Assembly: GCA_029263215.1 (NCBI GenBank)
Contig: JAJCXY010000047.1
Span: 1 to 64,000, forward strand
Direction of reading: 5' to 3'
DNA from: Acidimicrobiales bacterium
Lineage (GTDB): Bacteria > Actinomycetota > Acidimicrobiia > Acidimicrobiales > Aldehydirespiratoraceae
Length of the DNA: 64,000 bases
Below are positions 14,443-23,401 of the stretch, piece by piece. Under the pieces are notes generated by a model. It had not been told where the DNA came from. It was given only the letters and a program-made list of their open reading frames with translations, and did not search any database. Position 1 is the stretch's first letter. Each line of letters starts with the position of its first letter. The translations under genes were made by a program, and so were the position numbers.

Positions 14443-16083
14443 ATGACCACTCCCGTACTCGTCGCTGTCGCCTGGCCTTACGCCTCTGGCTCTCGTCATC
14501 TGGGCCACCTTGCCGGCGCCTACCTCCCTGCGGACGTCTTTGCCCGCCACCAGCGCCTGAAGGGCAACGAGGTGCTCATGGTGAGCGGGTCCGACGTGCA
14601 CGGCACCCCCATCACGGTTCGCGCCGACGCGGAAGGAGTCACGCCCTCCGACATCGTCGATCGCTACCACGGTGAGTTCGTGCAGCAGTGGGAGACCATC
14701 GGAATCTCGTGGGACCTCTACACCACCACCGGCACCGACAACCATGCCGAAGTCACCCAGGACATGTTCCTGCGCCAGCTCGAGAACGGCCACATCGACA
14801 AGCGCACCTCCGACCAGTTCTACGACCCCGAAGCCGATCGTTTCCTCCCCGATCGCTACATCGAGGGCACCTGTCCCCACTGCGGCTACGGCGAAGCACG
14901 CGGCGACCAGTGCGACAATTGCGGTCGAACCCTCGACGCCGTCGAGCTCGGCGACCCTCGGTCGAAGATCTCCGGCGCAACGCCCGAGCTCCGCCCCACC
15001 GAGCACTTCTATTTCCGCTACTCCGACTTCACCGACCGTATCGGCGAGTATCTCCGAGCCAAGCAGGGCTGGCGCCCCCACGTGGTCAACTTCGCGATGG
15101 GCTGGATCGAAGAAGGACTCCTCGATCGGGCCATCACCCGCGACCTCGACTGGGGGGTCGAACTCCCCGTCGACGATCTCGGGCCGGGCAAACGAATCTA
15201 TGTCTGGTACGACGCGGTGATCGGCTACCTGTCGGCATCGAAGGAATGGGCCCAACGCAGTGGCGACCCCGACCGCTGGCAGCACTGGTGGCACAACGAC
15301 GAGAGCCGCCATGTCTATTTCGTGGGCAAGGACAACATCCCGTTCCACTGTTTGTTCTGGCCATCCCAGCTCATGGGTTACGGCGGGCTCCACCTGCCCG
15401 ATGATGTGCCCGCCAATCAATACATCACCTTCAAGGGGGGTAAGGCTTCGGCTAGCCGAGGAGTGGGCCTCACGATTGCTGATGGGCTCCGCATGTTCCA
15501 GCCCGACGGTCTGCGCTATGCCCTCGCCGCGAATTTCCCCGAGCAGGCCGACACCGATATCTCCGTGGAGGAGATCGCTCGGCGCATCAACGAGGAACTG
15601 GTGGCCACGTGGGGCAACCTCGTCAACCGGGTGTTGTCGATGATCGCGAAGAATCACGGCGCCCAACCGGAGGCCCGCGACCGCACAGCCGACGACGAGG
15701 CCCTGCTCGCGGGGGTCGATGCCGCGCTGGTGGAGGCTGATGGCCAACTCGAGAGAGTCGAGTTGCGCGCCGCGCTACGCACCGCGATGGATGCCGCCCA
15801 GAGCATCAACGCCTATCTCAACGCCACCGAGCCGTGGAAGTCGGCCAAGACCGATCCGGCCCGTTCGGCCTCGGTGCTCGCCACCGCCCTCGATGCAATC
15901 AACGGTGTGAGGGTGGCGTTCACGCCGTTCCTGCCGTTCAGCTCGGCGGTGCTCGACGGGGTCCTCGGCCCGGTGGAGGAGTGGGAGCGACGAGAGGTCG
16001 GGGCCGGCACCGTCATCGACAAGCCCACACCGATGTTCTCCAAGGTCGACATCGAGGCTCTGCTCGGCGACGAGTCAGACTGA
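14443..16083 (+). CDS. metG: Methionyl-tRNA synthetase
   Basis: A 546-residue class I synthetase. The HIGH motif appears as RHLGH, with the upstream VAWPYASG typical of MetRS. A four-cysteine zinc knuckle, CPHCGYG..GDQCDNCG, lies near residues 145-163. The KMSKS loop is KASASRG, without the second lysine, as in other actinobacterial MetRS with an FSSSR-type loop. There is no C-terminal tRNA-binding EMAP-like domain. TATCCT lies eight bases upstream of the ATG. The metG-tatD-rpf-rsmA-ispE order is shared with mycobacteria. Confidence 0.96.
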   Translation: MTTPVLVAVAWPYASGSRHLGHLAGAYLPADVFARHQRLKGNEVLMVSGSDVHGTPITVRADAEGVTPSDIVDRYHGEFVQQWETIGISWDLYTTTGTDNHAEVTQDMFLRQLENGHIDKRTSDQFYDPEADRFLPDRYIEGTCPHCGYGEARGDQCDNCGRTLDAVELGDPRSKISGATPELRPTEHFYFRYSDFTDRIGEYLRAKQGWRPHVVNFAMGWIEEGLLDRAITRDLDWGVELPVDDLGPGKRIYVWYDAVIGYLSASKEWAQRSGDPDRWQHWWHNDESRHVYFVGKDNIPFHCLFWPSQLMGYGGLHLPDDVPANQYITFKGGKASASRGVGLTIADGLRMFQPDGLRYALAANFPEQADTDISVEEIARRINEELVATWGNLVNRVLSMIAKNHGAQPEARDRTADDEALLAGVDAALVEADGQLERVELRAALRTAMDAAQSINAYLNATEPWKSAKTDPARSASVLATALDAINGVRVAFTPFLPFSSAVLDGVLGPVEEWERREVGAGTVIDKPTPMFSKVDIEALLGDESD

Positions 16084-16094
16084 GCCGGCTGGCC

Positions 16095-16850
16095 ATGGCT
16101 TGGATCGATCAGCATTGTCATCTCCCCTCCGGGGAGGCGGGTCACGAGCAGGTGATCGAAGCACGGGCCGCGCGAGTGAGCCGGATGGTCACCGTGGGTT
16201 GCCATCTCGAGCAGTCGAGGCAGATGATCGCTGTCGCTCGCGAGTACGACGGGGTCTGGGCCACCGCGGGGCTCCATCCTCACGATGCCAAGCAAGGCAT
16301 CGAAGGGATCGAGGCACTGCTGGCGGAGCCCGAGGTCGTGGCGGTCGGGGAGGCGGGACTCGATTTCCACTACGACCATTCACCCCGCGAGGTGCAGGCC
16401 GACGTGTTCGCGGCCCAGGTCGAGATGGCCAACCGTCTCGACATGGCGCTGGTGATCCACACCCGTGAGGCATGGGAGGAGACCTTCGAGATCCTCGATC
16501 GCGAAGGAGTGCCGTCACGAACCGTCTTCCATTGTTTCACCGGGGGTACCGGTGAAGGGGCGGAATGTCGCCGGAGAGGGGGACTTCTGTCGTTTTCGGG
16601 GATCATCACATTTCCGAGCGGCGGTGATCTGAGGGCGGCTGCGGTCGAGTGCCCCCTCGACCAGCTGCTCGTGGAGACTGATTCTCCCTATCTCGCTCCC
16701 GTCCCGCACCGCGGCAAGAAGAATCAGCCCGCGTTCGTGCCTTTCGTGGGGGCCGCGGTGGCGGAGGCCAAGGGGATATCGGTCGGCGAGGTCGAGCAGG
16801 CCACCTGGGCCACTGCCGCGTCGTTCTACGGGCTCGACGAACTCGGCTGA
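16095..16850 (+). CDS. tatD: TatD-family metal-dependent deoxyribonuclease
   Basis: A 251-residue TIM-barrel hydrolase. Metal ligands are visible in DQHCHL (residues 5-10), VGEAGLDFHYD (Glu), LVIHTREAW (His), VFHCFTGG (His) and LLVETDSPYL (Asp). Known TatD proteins are 3'-5' exonucleases used in DNA quality control. It begins 11 bases after the metG stop and should be co-transcribed with it. Confidence 0.92.
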   Translation: MAWIDQHCHLPSGEAGHEQVIEARAARVSRMVTVGCHLEQSRQMIAVAREYDGVWATAGLHPHDAKQGIEGIEALLAEPEVVAVGEAGLDFHYDHSPREVQADVFAAQVEMANRLDMALVIHTREAWEETFEILDREGVPSRTVFHCFTGGTGEGAECRRRGGLLSFSGIITFPSGGDLRAAAVECPLDQLLVETDSPYLAPVPHRGKKNQPAFVPFVGAAVAEAKGISVGEVEQATWATAASFYGLDELG

Positions 16851-16865
16851 ACTCACCGGTTCCTT

Positions 16866-16882
16866 TGGTGCAAGACGCACCA
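16866..16882 (+). terminator. Hairpin after tatD
   Basis: TGGTGC and GCACCA form a 6-bp stem around AAGAC, 15 bases past the tatD stop and just ahead of the rpf-like promoter. There is no clean T-run, so it may be a weak terminator or a protein site. Confidence 0.35.
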
Positions 16883-16888
16883 GTTGGG

Positions 16889-16917
16889 TTGCGTTCGTGT
16901 TACGACCGTCGTACCTT
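16889..16917 (+). promoter_or_regulatory. Promoter of the rpf-like gene
   Basis: TTGCGT (16889-16894) and TACCTT (16912-16917) are separated by 17 bases, a good housekeeping-sigma pair. The predicted start is within three bases of the ATG at 16927. No long leader exists, so a c-di-AMP riboswitch like those before some actinobacterial rpf genes cannot fit here. Confidence 0.55.
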
Positions 16918-16926
16918 TGTCATCTC

Positions 16927-17661
16927 ATGGCCACTTACCGTTCAGGGCGGAGGCGGCTGCGGTTGGCCTCGGTGGTCGCCGTGGCTTCGACTCTGGTGAT
17001 GATCCCAGCTCAGCCAGGTTCGGCCGCGCCCGGTGCGCTCGCCGAGCAAGTCGATGTCGCGGTCTTCTCCAATCGTGCCGCCGAATGGACCCGTGCCAGT
17101 GTCGTGCAGCGAGCCGACGCACTCACCCGGGCCAACCAGCTCGGTGCCGATGCCAAGCAAGCTGAGGAGACCGCGGAGGCCGAAGAAGCGGCCCGCATCC
17201 AAGAGGAAATTCGGGCGGCCGAAGCCGAGGCTCGGCGCCTCGCCGAGGCGGCGGCACAGGCCACCACCACGCCACCCACCACCCTGGCACCGACAACCAC
17301 CGGGGCACCGACAGCCACCGACGCGCCCGCCGGTACCGTGGCTCCGAGCACCACCGTGGCCGACACCACCACCACGGCCGCTCCCGATGGTTCGGGGGCA
17401 CCGTCGGCGGCCCAATGGGAGGCGCTGCGCCAGTGCGAATCAGGTGGACGCTACGACGCCGTCAACCCCAACGGTCGCTACCGCGGCGCATATCAGTTCT
17501 CGCGAGCCACCTGGGACTGGGTGGCAGGCATCGCCAATTCGGCCCTGATCGGGATCGACCCCGCAGCGGCCGCGCCCGCCGACCAAGATGCACAGGCCTT
17601 GGCACTCTGGAACCTGCGGGGATCGGGCCCCTGGCCCACCTGCGGCGTACACCTCAACTAG
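16927..17661 (+). CDS. Secreted resuscitation-promoting-factor-like transglycosylase
   Basis: A 244-residue exported protein: signal peptide (about 1-34, basic start then SVVAVASTLVMIP and PGSAAP), an Ala/Glu-rich coiled coil (about 70-115), a Thr/Pro linker (about 116-165) and an Rpf domain (about 168-244). The catalytic glutamate lies in RQCESGGRYDAVN, and the typical GAYQFSRATWDW, ALALWNLRGSGPWPTCG and two-cysteine pattern follow. Known Rpf proteins cleave peptidoglycan and wake dormant cells. Its place between tatD and rsmA is that of rpfB in mycobacteria, but the DUF348 and G5 domains of RpfB are missing. Confidence 0.88.
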   Translation: MATYRSGRRRLRLASVVAVASTLVMIPAQPGSAAPGALAEQVDVAVFSNRAAEWTRASVVQRADALTRANQLGADAKQAEETAEAEEAARIQEEIRAAEAEARRLAEAAAQATTTPPTTLAPTTTGAPTATDAPAGTVAPSTTVADTTTTAAPDGSGAPSAAQWEALRQCESGGRYDAVNPNGRYRGAYQFSRATWDWVAGIANSALIGIDPAAAAPADQDAQALALWNLRGSGPWPTCGVHLN

Positions 17662-17728
17662 ACCTCTCGCCCCTCGATACTGGCCGTTTGGCACCCCTGC
17701 CGCGGGTCCAGGCTCTACCGTCACCAGG

Positions 17729-18538
17729 GTGACCCACAGCCCCGCAGAAGTGCGCGCCCTTCTCGAGCGCCACGGACTCGAAGCTCGGCGCGCTCTGGGC
17801 CAGAACTTCGTAGTCGATCCCAATACGGTGCGCCGCATCGCCCGACTCAGCGGCGTCGGTGAGGGCACCCCGACGGTGGAGATAGGTCCCGGGCTGGGTT
17901 CGCTCACCCTGGCCTTGTTGGAGCTCGGCGCGGAGGTCACCGCGGTGGAGATGGATTCCGGCCTGGTCGCGGTGCTGCGCACGATCGTCGAACCATTGGG
18001 GGTTCGCGTTGTCGAGGGCGACGCCAGGCAGGTCGATTGGGAACAGCTTCTGGCCGACCATGGCGAATGGCACCTGGTGGCCAACCTGCCGTACAACATC
18101 GCAACTCCCCTGATCATCGATCTGCTGCGCGATGTGCCTGCACTCACCACCATGCTCGTGATGGTGCAGCGGGAGGTGGGGGAGCGCCTGGCTGCCTCGG
18201 CGGGCGACTCCGCCGTCGGCATCCCCTCGATGATGGTCGCCTACCACGGACGTGCCTCGGTGGTGGGGCGCGTGCCGCCCACCGTGTTTCATCCCAAGCC
18301 CCGGGTCGAGTCGGTGCTGGTGCGCATCGACCGCCACGAGAAGCCTCCTGTCGGCGAGCCTCTCGAATCCATCGAATCGCTCGTGCGGGCGGCGTATGGG
18401 CAGCGACGCAAGATGTTGCGGCGCTCGCTGGCCGGCAGCGTGAGCGCGCAACAGTTCGCGGCAGCCGATGTCGATCCCCAGGCCCGCCCCGAGACCCTCG
18501 ACCTCGCGGCCTGGGACCGCCTCGCGTCGGCGGTGCGA

Positions 18539-18547
<9 letters not shown>
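17729..18547 (+). CDS. rsmA: 16S rRNA dimethyladenosine transferase RsmA (KsgA)
   Basis: A 272-residue enzyme that dimethylates A1518 and A1519 of 16S rRNA. Motifs: RALGQNFVVDPNTVRRI, the SAM site VEIGPGLGSLTLALLE, AVEMDSGL, VEGDAR and the catalytic NLPYNIATP. TACCGT ends seven bases before the GTG at 17729, which fixes the start. The 3' end overlaps the convergent MBL gene by nine bases. Confidence 0.95.
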
Positions 18548-19501
<954 letters not shown>

Positions 19502-19539
19502 GGACTCTCCGAATCGAGGAGCTGGCGGTCCGCGCACCG

Positions 19540-19545
19540 TAGCCT
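19540..19545 (+). promoter_or_regulatory. -10 box of ispE, leaderless start
   Basis: TAGCCT ends six bases before the GTG at 19552, so the transcript should begin on the start codon itself. It gives ispE its own promoter, as expected now that the MBL gene separates it from rsmA. Confidence 0.5.
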
Positions 19546-19551
19546 GCCCGC

Positions 19552-20262
19552 GTGGAGTCGTTCAGCGCACCGGCCAAACTCACCGTCTCGTTGCGCATCA
19601 CGGGTGTGCGCCCCGACGGATTTCATCTGATCGACGCAGAAATGGTGAGCCTCGACCTGTGCGACACGGTGGAGATAGGCGAAGGATCAGGACTCACCGT
19701 GGTGAATTCCGCCGAAGCCGACCGGGTGGCCCCTGGTGCCGACAACCTCGTCATGAAGGCACTCGAGCTGGCGGGGCGCACTGCCCAGGTGCGCCTGCAC
19801 AAGCAGATCCCGGCCGGTGCAGGACTCGGCGGTGGATCGTCCGATGCTGCTGCGGTGCTTCGCTGGGCCGGATTCGACGACCTGGTGGGGGCGGCGGGGA
19901 TCGGTGCCGACGTGGCCTTTTGTCTGGTCGGAGGCAGGGCCCGGGTGAGCGGGATCGGTGAAATCGTGGAGCCGCTACCTTTCGAGGCCCGCACGTACAC
20001 CCTGCTCACACCCCCGTTTGGCTGCTCGACACCGGAGGTTTACGCGGCCTGGGACAAGATGGGTTGTCCCCGGGGAGATCATGGCAACGATCTCGAGCCT
20101 GCGGCCCTCCGCGTTGCCCCTGATCTCGCGAAGTGGCGCGACGAACTGGGTGACGCCGCCGGTCAGCGACCCCGACTGGCGGGAAGTGGTAGCACCTGGT
20201 TCGTGGAAGGAACCTTCCCCGGTCGGGGTCGTGTCGTAGCTTCGACGGTGGCGGGATACTGA
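19552..20262 (+). CDS. ispE: 4-diphosphocytidyl-2-C-methyl-D-erythritol kinase IspE, short form
   Basis: A GHMP kinase of the MEP isoprenoid pathway. The N-terminal SAPAKLTVSLRITGVRPDGF matches IspE, the ATP loop is PAGAGLGGGSSDAAA (about residues 86-100), and the C-terminal GHMP motif is RLAGSGSTWF. At 236 residues it is much shorter than the usual 290-310; the shortening lies in the stretches after the ATP loop and around the C-terminal domain. All three GHMP motifs remain, so it may be functional. Confidence 0.88.
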   Translation: MESFSAPAKLTVSLRITGVRPDGFHLIDAEMVSLDLCDTVEIGEGSGLTVVNSAEADRVAPGADNLVMKALELAGRTAQVRLHKQIPAGAGLGGGSSDAAAVLRWAGFDDLVGAAGIGADVAFCLVGGRARVSGIGEIVEPLPFEARTYTLLTPPFGCSTPEVYAAWDKMGCPRGDHGNDLEPAALRVAPDLAKWRDELGDAAGQRPRLAGSGSTWFVEGTFPGRGRVVASTVAGY

Positions 20263-20284
20263 GCGTCTGAGCAACACCAAAGAC

Positions 20285-20304
20285 GGTGCGCCGACAGGCG
20301 CGCC
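20285..20304. terminator. Hairpin between convergent ispE and bS22 genes
   Basis: GGTGCGCC and GGCGCGCC form an 8-bp stem (one G-T wobble) with a GACA tetraloop, centred between the two convergent stops. It is a candidate bidirectional terminator without a strong T-run. Confidence 0.45.
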
Positions 20305-20306
20305 GC

Positions 20307-20396
20307 TTACTTGCGCTGGTGGCGCGTCCTTCGCAGCATCTTCTTGTGCTTCTTTTTTCTCATGCGCTTGCGGCGCTTCTTCTTCAGGTTTCCCAC
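20307..20396 (-). CDS. Small ribosomal 30S protein bS22
   Basis: A 29-codon gene beginning GTG, reading (V/M)GNLKKKRRKRMRKKKHKK then MLRRTRHQRK. This matches actinobacterial bS22 (mycobacterial form: [20 protein letters not shown]), a 33-residue protein seen in mycobacterial 30S structures; relatives carry the AURKAIP1/COX24 motif. Nineteen residues are Lys, Arg or His. The GTG aligns with the family's first Met. It is convergent with ispE and divergent from the FN3 gene. Confidence 0.88.
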   Translation of the reverse strand: MGNLKKKRRKRMRKKKHKKMLRRTRHQRK

Positions 20397-20522
20397 GGGG
20401 GGCGACGCTACCGGGATTGGAGGCCGGCGCCACCCCTGAGGACATTCTGATTCTTGGTGAAATCCGGGGACATGGTCGTCGTTGTAACTGCTGCGAGGCG
20501 ACGACTCAGAAGGAATGACACC

Positions 20523-21551
20523 GTGACCCACCACACCCAGCCCCCGAGAAAGCATCGACCAACTCGTGTCCGGAGCTTGCTCGCAGCCCTCGTAGGGGTC
20601 GCCGTGCTCGTGTCTACGGCGGTCACCGCCCAGGCCAATGAGTCGGAGGTCGAGCGAGATGGAGCGATCGACAAGGCGGTTCCGGCAATCAGTGATGTTG
20701 TCGATGGCGGCGCCGACGCCCAGGCGACCGTGAAGCTGAATTGTCACGGCTATGTCGAGGAAGGGATCGGAGTCGTCGGGTGCGCTTGGCGAGCCAACAC
20801 CGACCGCTCCGTGGCTTCGTGGCAGCTGTGGAACCTCCAGACTCGTCCGGAGCGGGGAAGCCGCAACCTGGTAGCGGAACTCGGGGCAGACGTTCGCTCC
20901 TACCGCGACCCCGAAGTGATGGTGCCGGCCGCCTATGTGTACGCCGTGGTCGGCCTCGATGCCGAGGGTGAGATCGTTGCCCGCAGTCGGTTGAGCAGTG
21001 CGGTGCTCCAAGAGCGCGACCGAGAGCTCGACATCATGCGGCTCGACTGCAGCGCTCATATCACCGAGCCCGACCTTGCCTCAGACCCGGCGGTGGAAAG
21101 CGACCGTGCTGTCTCGATCGGGTGCGAGTGGTCGGCCACGCGATCAGAACAGGCGGTGGCCTATGAGTTGTGGCGCAGCGTCGATGGTGCCGAACGACAC
21201 GTGATTGCCCGCACCGGACTCGACCAGACATCGGTGCGTGACAACGAGGTGTCGGTCGGACACCGCTATCGCTACGTCATGCTCGCCGTGGACGCAGACG
21301 GCCACATCGTCGGCCGTAGCCGGTCTGCCACGGTTGGGGTCAGGCCCCACGATTCCGCGGAGGACCGCGTGGGCGACGCCGAACGCGATGCCACGCGTGA
21401 ACTGGAGCGTGACGCGGAACGCGAGCGCACCCGCGAGCTCGACCCCGACCCGGTCGAACGGCCGGCCGAACCGCTGGCCGACCAGATCCGGGAGCGAATC
21501 TCAGATGTCGATGGTGATCATGCCCACCGCGATCGCGTCACCGACCACTGA
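20523..21551 (+). CDS. Secreted protein with two FN3-like domains and a charged tail
   Basis: A 342-residue exported protein of no named family. The GTG start at 20523 follows AGAAGGA by eight bases. A signal peptide (SLLAALVGVAVLVSTAVTA then QANES) is followed by two similar beta-rich domains at about 66-165 and 175-280. Each has a cysteine pair (LNCHGY..VGCAW and LDCSAH..IGCEW), a W/YELW strand and a Y.Y.V..VDA(D/E)G.IV.RSR ending, like fibronectin type III repeats. The tail from about 285 is almost all Asp, Glu and Arg. The next two genes encode an ECF sigma factor and a membrane protein whose outer domain has the same fold pattern, so this may be a signal or partner. Confidence 0.65.
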   Translation: MTHHTQPPRKHRPTRVRSLLAALVGVAVLVSTAVTAQANESEVERDGAIDKAVPAISDVVDGGADAQATVKLNCHGYVEEGIGVVGCAWRANTDRSVASWQLWNLQTRPERGSRNLVAELGADVRSYRDPEVMVPAAYVYAVVGLDAEGEIVARSRLSSAVLQERDRELDIMRLDCSAHITEPDLASDPAVESDRAVSIGCEWSATRSEQAVAYELWRSVDGAERHVIARTGLDQTSVRDNEVSVGHRYRYVMLAVDADGHIVGRSRSATVGVRPHDSAEDRVGDAERDATRELERDAERERTRELDPDPVERPAEPLADQIRERISDVDGDHAHRDRVTDH

Positions 21552-21616
21552 CCTCCCCGGCGGCGGCCGGTGCGCCCCTGTCACCATGCGCGGCGTCGAA
21601 TGCGCCAGCATCGTGG

Positions 21617-22201
21617 GTGGTGCCCGGTCCGTCTGCCGATTCTGTTGCTCCCGATGAGCAAGACCTCGTCGAGCGGGCGCGCGACGATCCCGACGCCTTT
21701 GCCGAGCTCTACCGGCGTTATGTCGATCGGATCCACGCCTACGCGATACGCCGCACGGGATCGAGAGACCTTGCCGAGGACATCACCGCCATCACGTTCG
21801 AGAAGGCCCTCGCCGGTTTCCACCGTTTTCGGTGGAGGAGTGGCGGTATTGCCCCCTGGTTGTTTCGGATCGCAGCCAACGAGTTGGCCGATCACTACCG
21901 ACGCGAGGCCCGTCAAAGTGGCGACCGGGCCGCCAGGGCCATCGATCGCATCCACGACCGTACGGTGGTCGACGATCTCGGACCGGTCGAGAACGAAGCC
22001 GATGCTTCCCGCCTGCGGGTCGCACTCGACGGCCTCAATCCCCGCTACCAACGCGCTCTCACCCTTCGCTACCTCTCCGATCTCGATCACGAGGCCGCGG
22101 CTAGGGCGATGGGGTTGGCCAAACCAGTCTTTGCGGTACTCCTGCATCGGGCAGCCGCGGCCCTCCGCAAGGCAATCGACAGCGAAGGAGGCGAAGGGTG
22201 A
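21617..22201 (+). CDS. ECF-family RNA polymerase sigma factor
   Basis: A 194-residue sigma-70 family factor with region 2 (DAFAELYRRYVDRIHAYAIR through LAEDITAITFEKAL and APWLFRIAANELADHYRREA) and region 4 (LNPRYQRALTLRYLSDLDHE..ARAMGL..PVFAVLLHRAAAALRKA, helix-turn-helix). It starts with GTG at 21617, or the adjacent GTG at 21620. The stop overlaps the next GTG (GTGA), so the putative anti-sigma is translationally coupled to it. The -35/-10 promoter it recognises is not evident in the cassette. Confidence 0.9.
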   Translation: MVPGPSADSVAPDEQDLVERARDDPDAFAELYRRYVDRIHAYAIRRTGSRDLAEDITAITFEKALAGFHRFRWRSGGIAPWLFRIAANELADHYRREARQSGDRAARAIDRIHDRTVVDDLGPVENEADASRLRVALDGLNPRYQRALTLRYLSDLDHEAAARAMGLAKPVFAVLLHRAAAALRKAIDSEGGEG

Positions 22202-23190
22202 CTGACGAGCACAATCCGCTGGAGCGCCTCGACCTGGGCGGCGACCGCTCTCCGGCTGCCGATCCCCAGTTCGCGGATCGCCTTGAGGCCTCGCTTCGTG
22301 TGGCCCACGCCGACCGCCAGCGTGCTGCCGCGCCGATCTGGCGTCGCGTCGCCGTCGTTGCGCCGATGCTGGTGGTGCTGTTGGTGGTGGCAACGGTTGC
22401 CGTGGTGGTTCGAGACGAATCGCCATCGGCGGCCCTGGTGCTGACCGATGCCAGCGATGTCACTGTCCACCTTCCGGATGGTTCCACGCTCTTTGATCCA
22501 GCCGACGGGTTCTTGCTCGTCGATGGCACCGTGATCGAGATCGCCGACGGAGGCAGCGTCACGATCGACGAGATCACCGTGGACAGCGCCGCGGTATTCA
22601 CCGTGCGCGACGGGGCGCTCGTGAGCGACGTCGCCGGCACCACCACCACTGACCGACCGCCCGGCTCCACCACTTCGGGTTCCGTTACCGAGCGCACCAC
22701 GACATCGGTTCCCGACACCGATCGAACGACGAGCACCACCGTGGCACCCCCCTCGACGCGACCGGTCGATTCGCCCACCACCTTGCCGCCCCCGCCCAGA
22801 GACGATGAAACGGCCGCCGACGCGAGAGATCAAGCACCGACCGACGAACCGGGCGACCACGGCGTGGCGCTCGAGATCAGCCTTCGAGTGAGGGCCGGCG
22901 ATGGTGGCGTGAGGTTGGCGTGGAACGTCGTCGGAGGTGAGGACGGCTGGACCACCATTGTGATGCGCCGAAGCGGCGACCATGCGGTCGAGTCGGGGCC
23001 GGGGGCCGGTATCGATGTCCTGCTCGCCGAGCCCGGGGTGGTGCTGGTCGCCGAAAGGCCGGGTGCAGGGGCAGGGGAACTGTTCGACCGCGTCGCCCTC
23101 GGCGACGGGCCGGTGAGGTATCGGGTGCTCGTGCTCGACGGTGCCCGCGGAATTGTGGCATCGAGCCCCGCCCAGATTGTCGGCCGGTAG
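22198..23190 (+). CDS. One-pass membrane protein, probable anti-sigma factor with an outer FN3-like domain
   Basis: A 330-residue protein coupled to the ECF sigma gene. Residues 1-50 are cytoplasmic and lack the HxxxCxxC zinc motif of ZAS anti-sigma factors; 51-71 form one transmembrane helix (VAVVAPMLVVLLVVATVAVV). Residues about 77-135 look FecR-like (VHLPDGSTLFDPADGFLLVD). A Thr/Ser/Pro-rich linker (about 143-200) leads to an FN3-like domain (about 212-330: LRVRAGDGGVRLAWNVV, YRVLVLD). Gene position and topology argue for an anti-sigma that senses something outside the cell. That role is inferred. Confidence 0.65.
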   Translation: MTDEHNPLERLDLGGDRSPAADPQFADRLEASLRVAHADRQRAAAPIWRRVAVVAPMLVVLLVVATVAVVVRDESPSAALVLTDASDVTVHLPDGSTLFDPADGFLLVDGTVIEIADGGSVTIDEITVDSAAVFTVRDGALVSDVAGTTTTDRPPGSTTSGSVTERTTTSVPDTDRTTSTTVAPPSTRPVDSPTTLPPPPRDDETAADARDQAPTDEPGDHGVALEISLRVRAGDGGVRLAWNVVGGEDGWTTIVMRRSGDHAVESGPGAGIDVLLAEPGVVLVAERPGAGAGELFDRVALGDGPVRYRVLVLDGARGIVASSPAQIVGR

Positions 23191-23265
23191 ACGCATCGTG
23201 GGACCCGAGCCAGCGTCGTATCTCCCACAGGTCGGCTCAGCAGGCGATACCGTGGCCAGACCCAA

Positions 23266-23342
23266 TGGCCCGTAGTTCAAGCGGTTAGAACGTCGGACTT
23301 TGACTCCGGATGTTGCAGGTTCGAGTCCTGCCGGGCCAGCCA
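23266..23342 (+). tRNA. tRNA-Gln (anticodon UUG)
   Basis: A full cloverleaf folds by eye: acceptor TGGCCCG/CGGGCCA, D stem GTTC/GAAC, anticodon stem TCGGA/TCCGG with loop CTTTGAC (anticodon TTG at 23300-23302), five-base variable loop, T stem GCAGG/CCTGC with TTCGAGT, discriminator G and encoded CCA (23340-23342). A tRNA-Gln just before glmU is a known actinobacterial arrangement. Confidence 0.96.
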
Positions 23343-23401
23343 TTGCGAACTTCCTCACGGGTGGTGAGCGTCTTGTCGTCGCGGGCGCTAGAACGGAGGC
23401 G

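Noticed and set aside
14428-15747. Long open frame antisense to metG
   Set aside because: A third-position shadow of a high-GC gene; composition is low-complexity and no motif is present, while the plus strand is clearly MetRS.
14443-16083. MetRS KMSKS loop reading KASAS without the second lysine
   Set aside because: Actinobacterial MetRS proteins commonly carry FSSSR-type loops lacking that lysine, so it is a family feature, not a defect.
16851-16926. c-di-AMP (ydaO) riboswitch before the rpf-like gene
   Set aside because: Only 76 bases separate the genes and the promoter leaves practically no leader.
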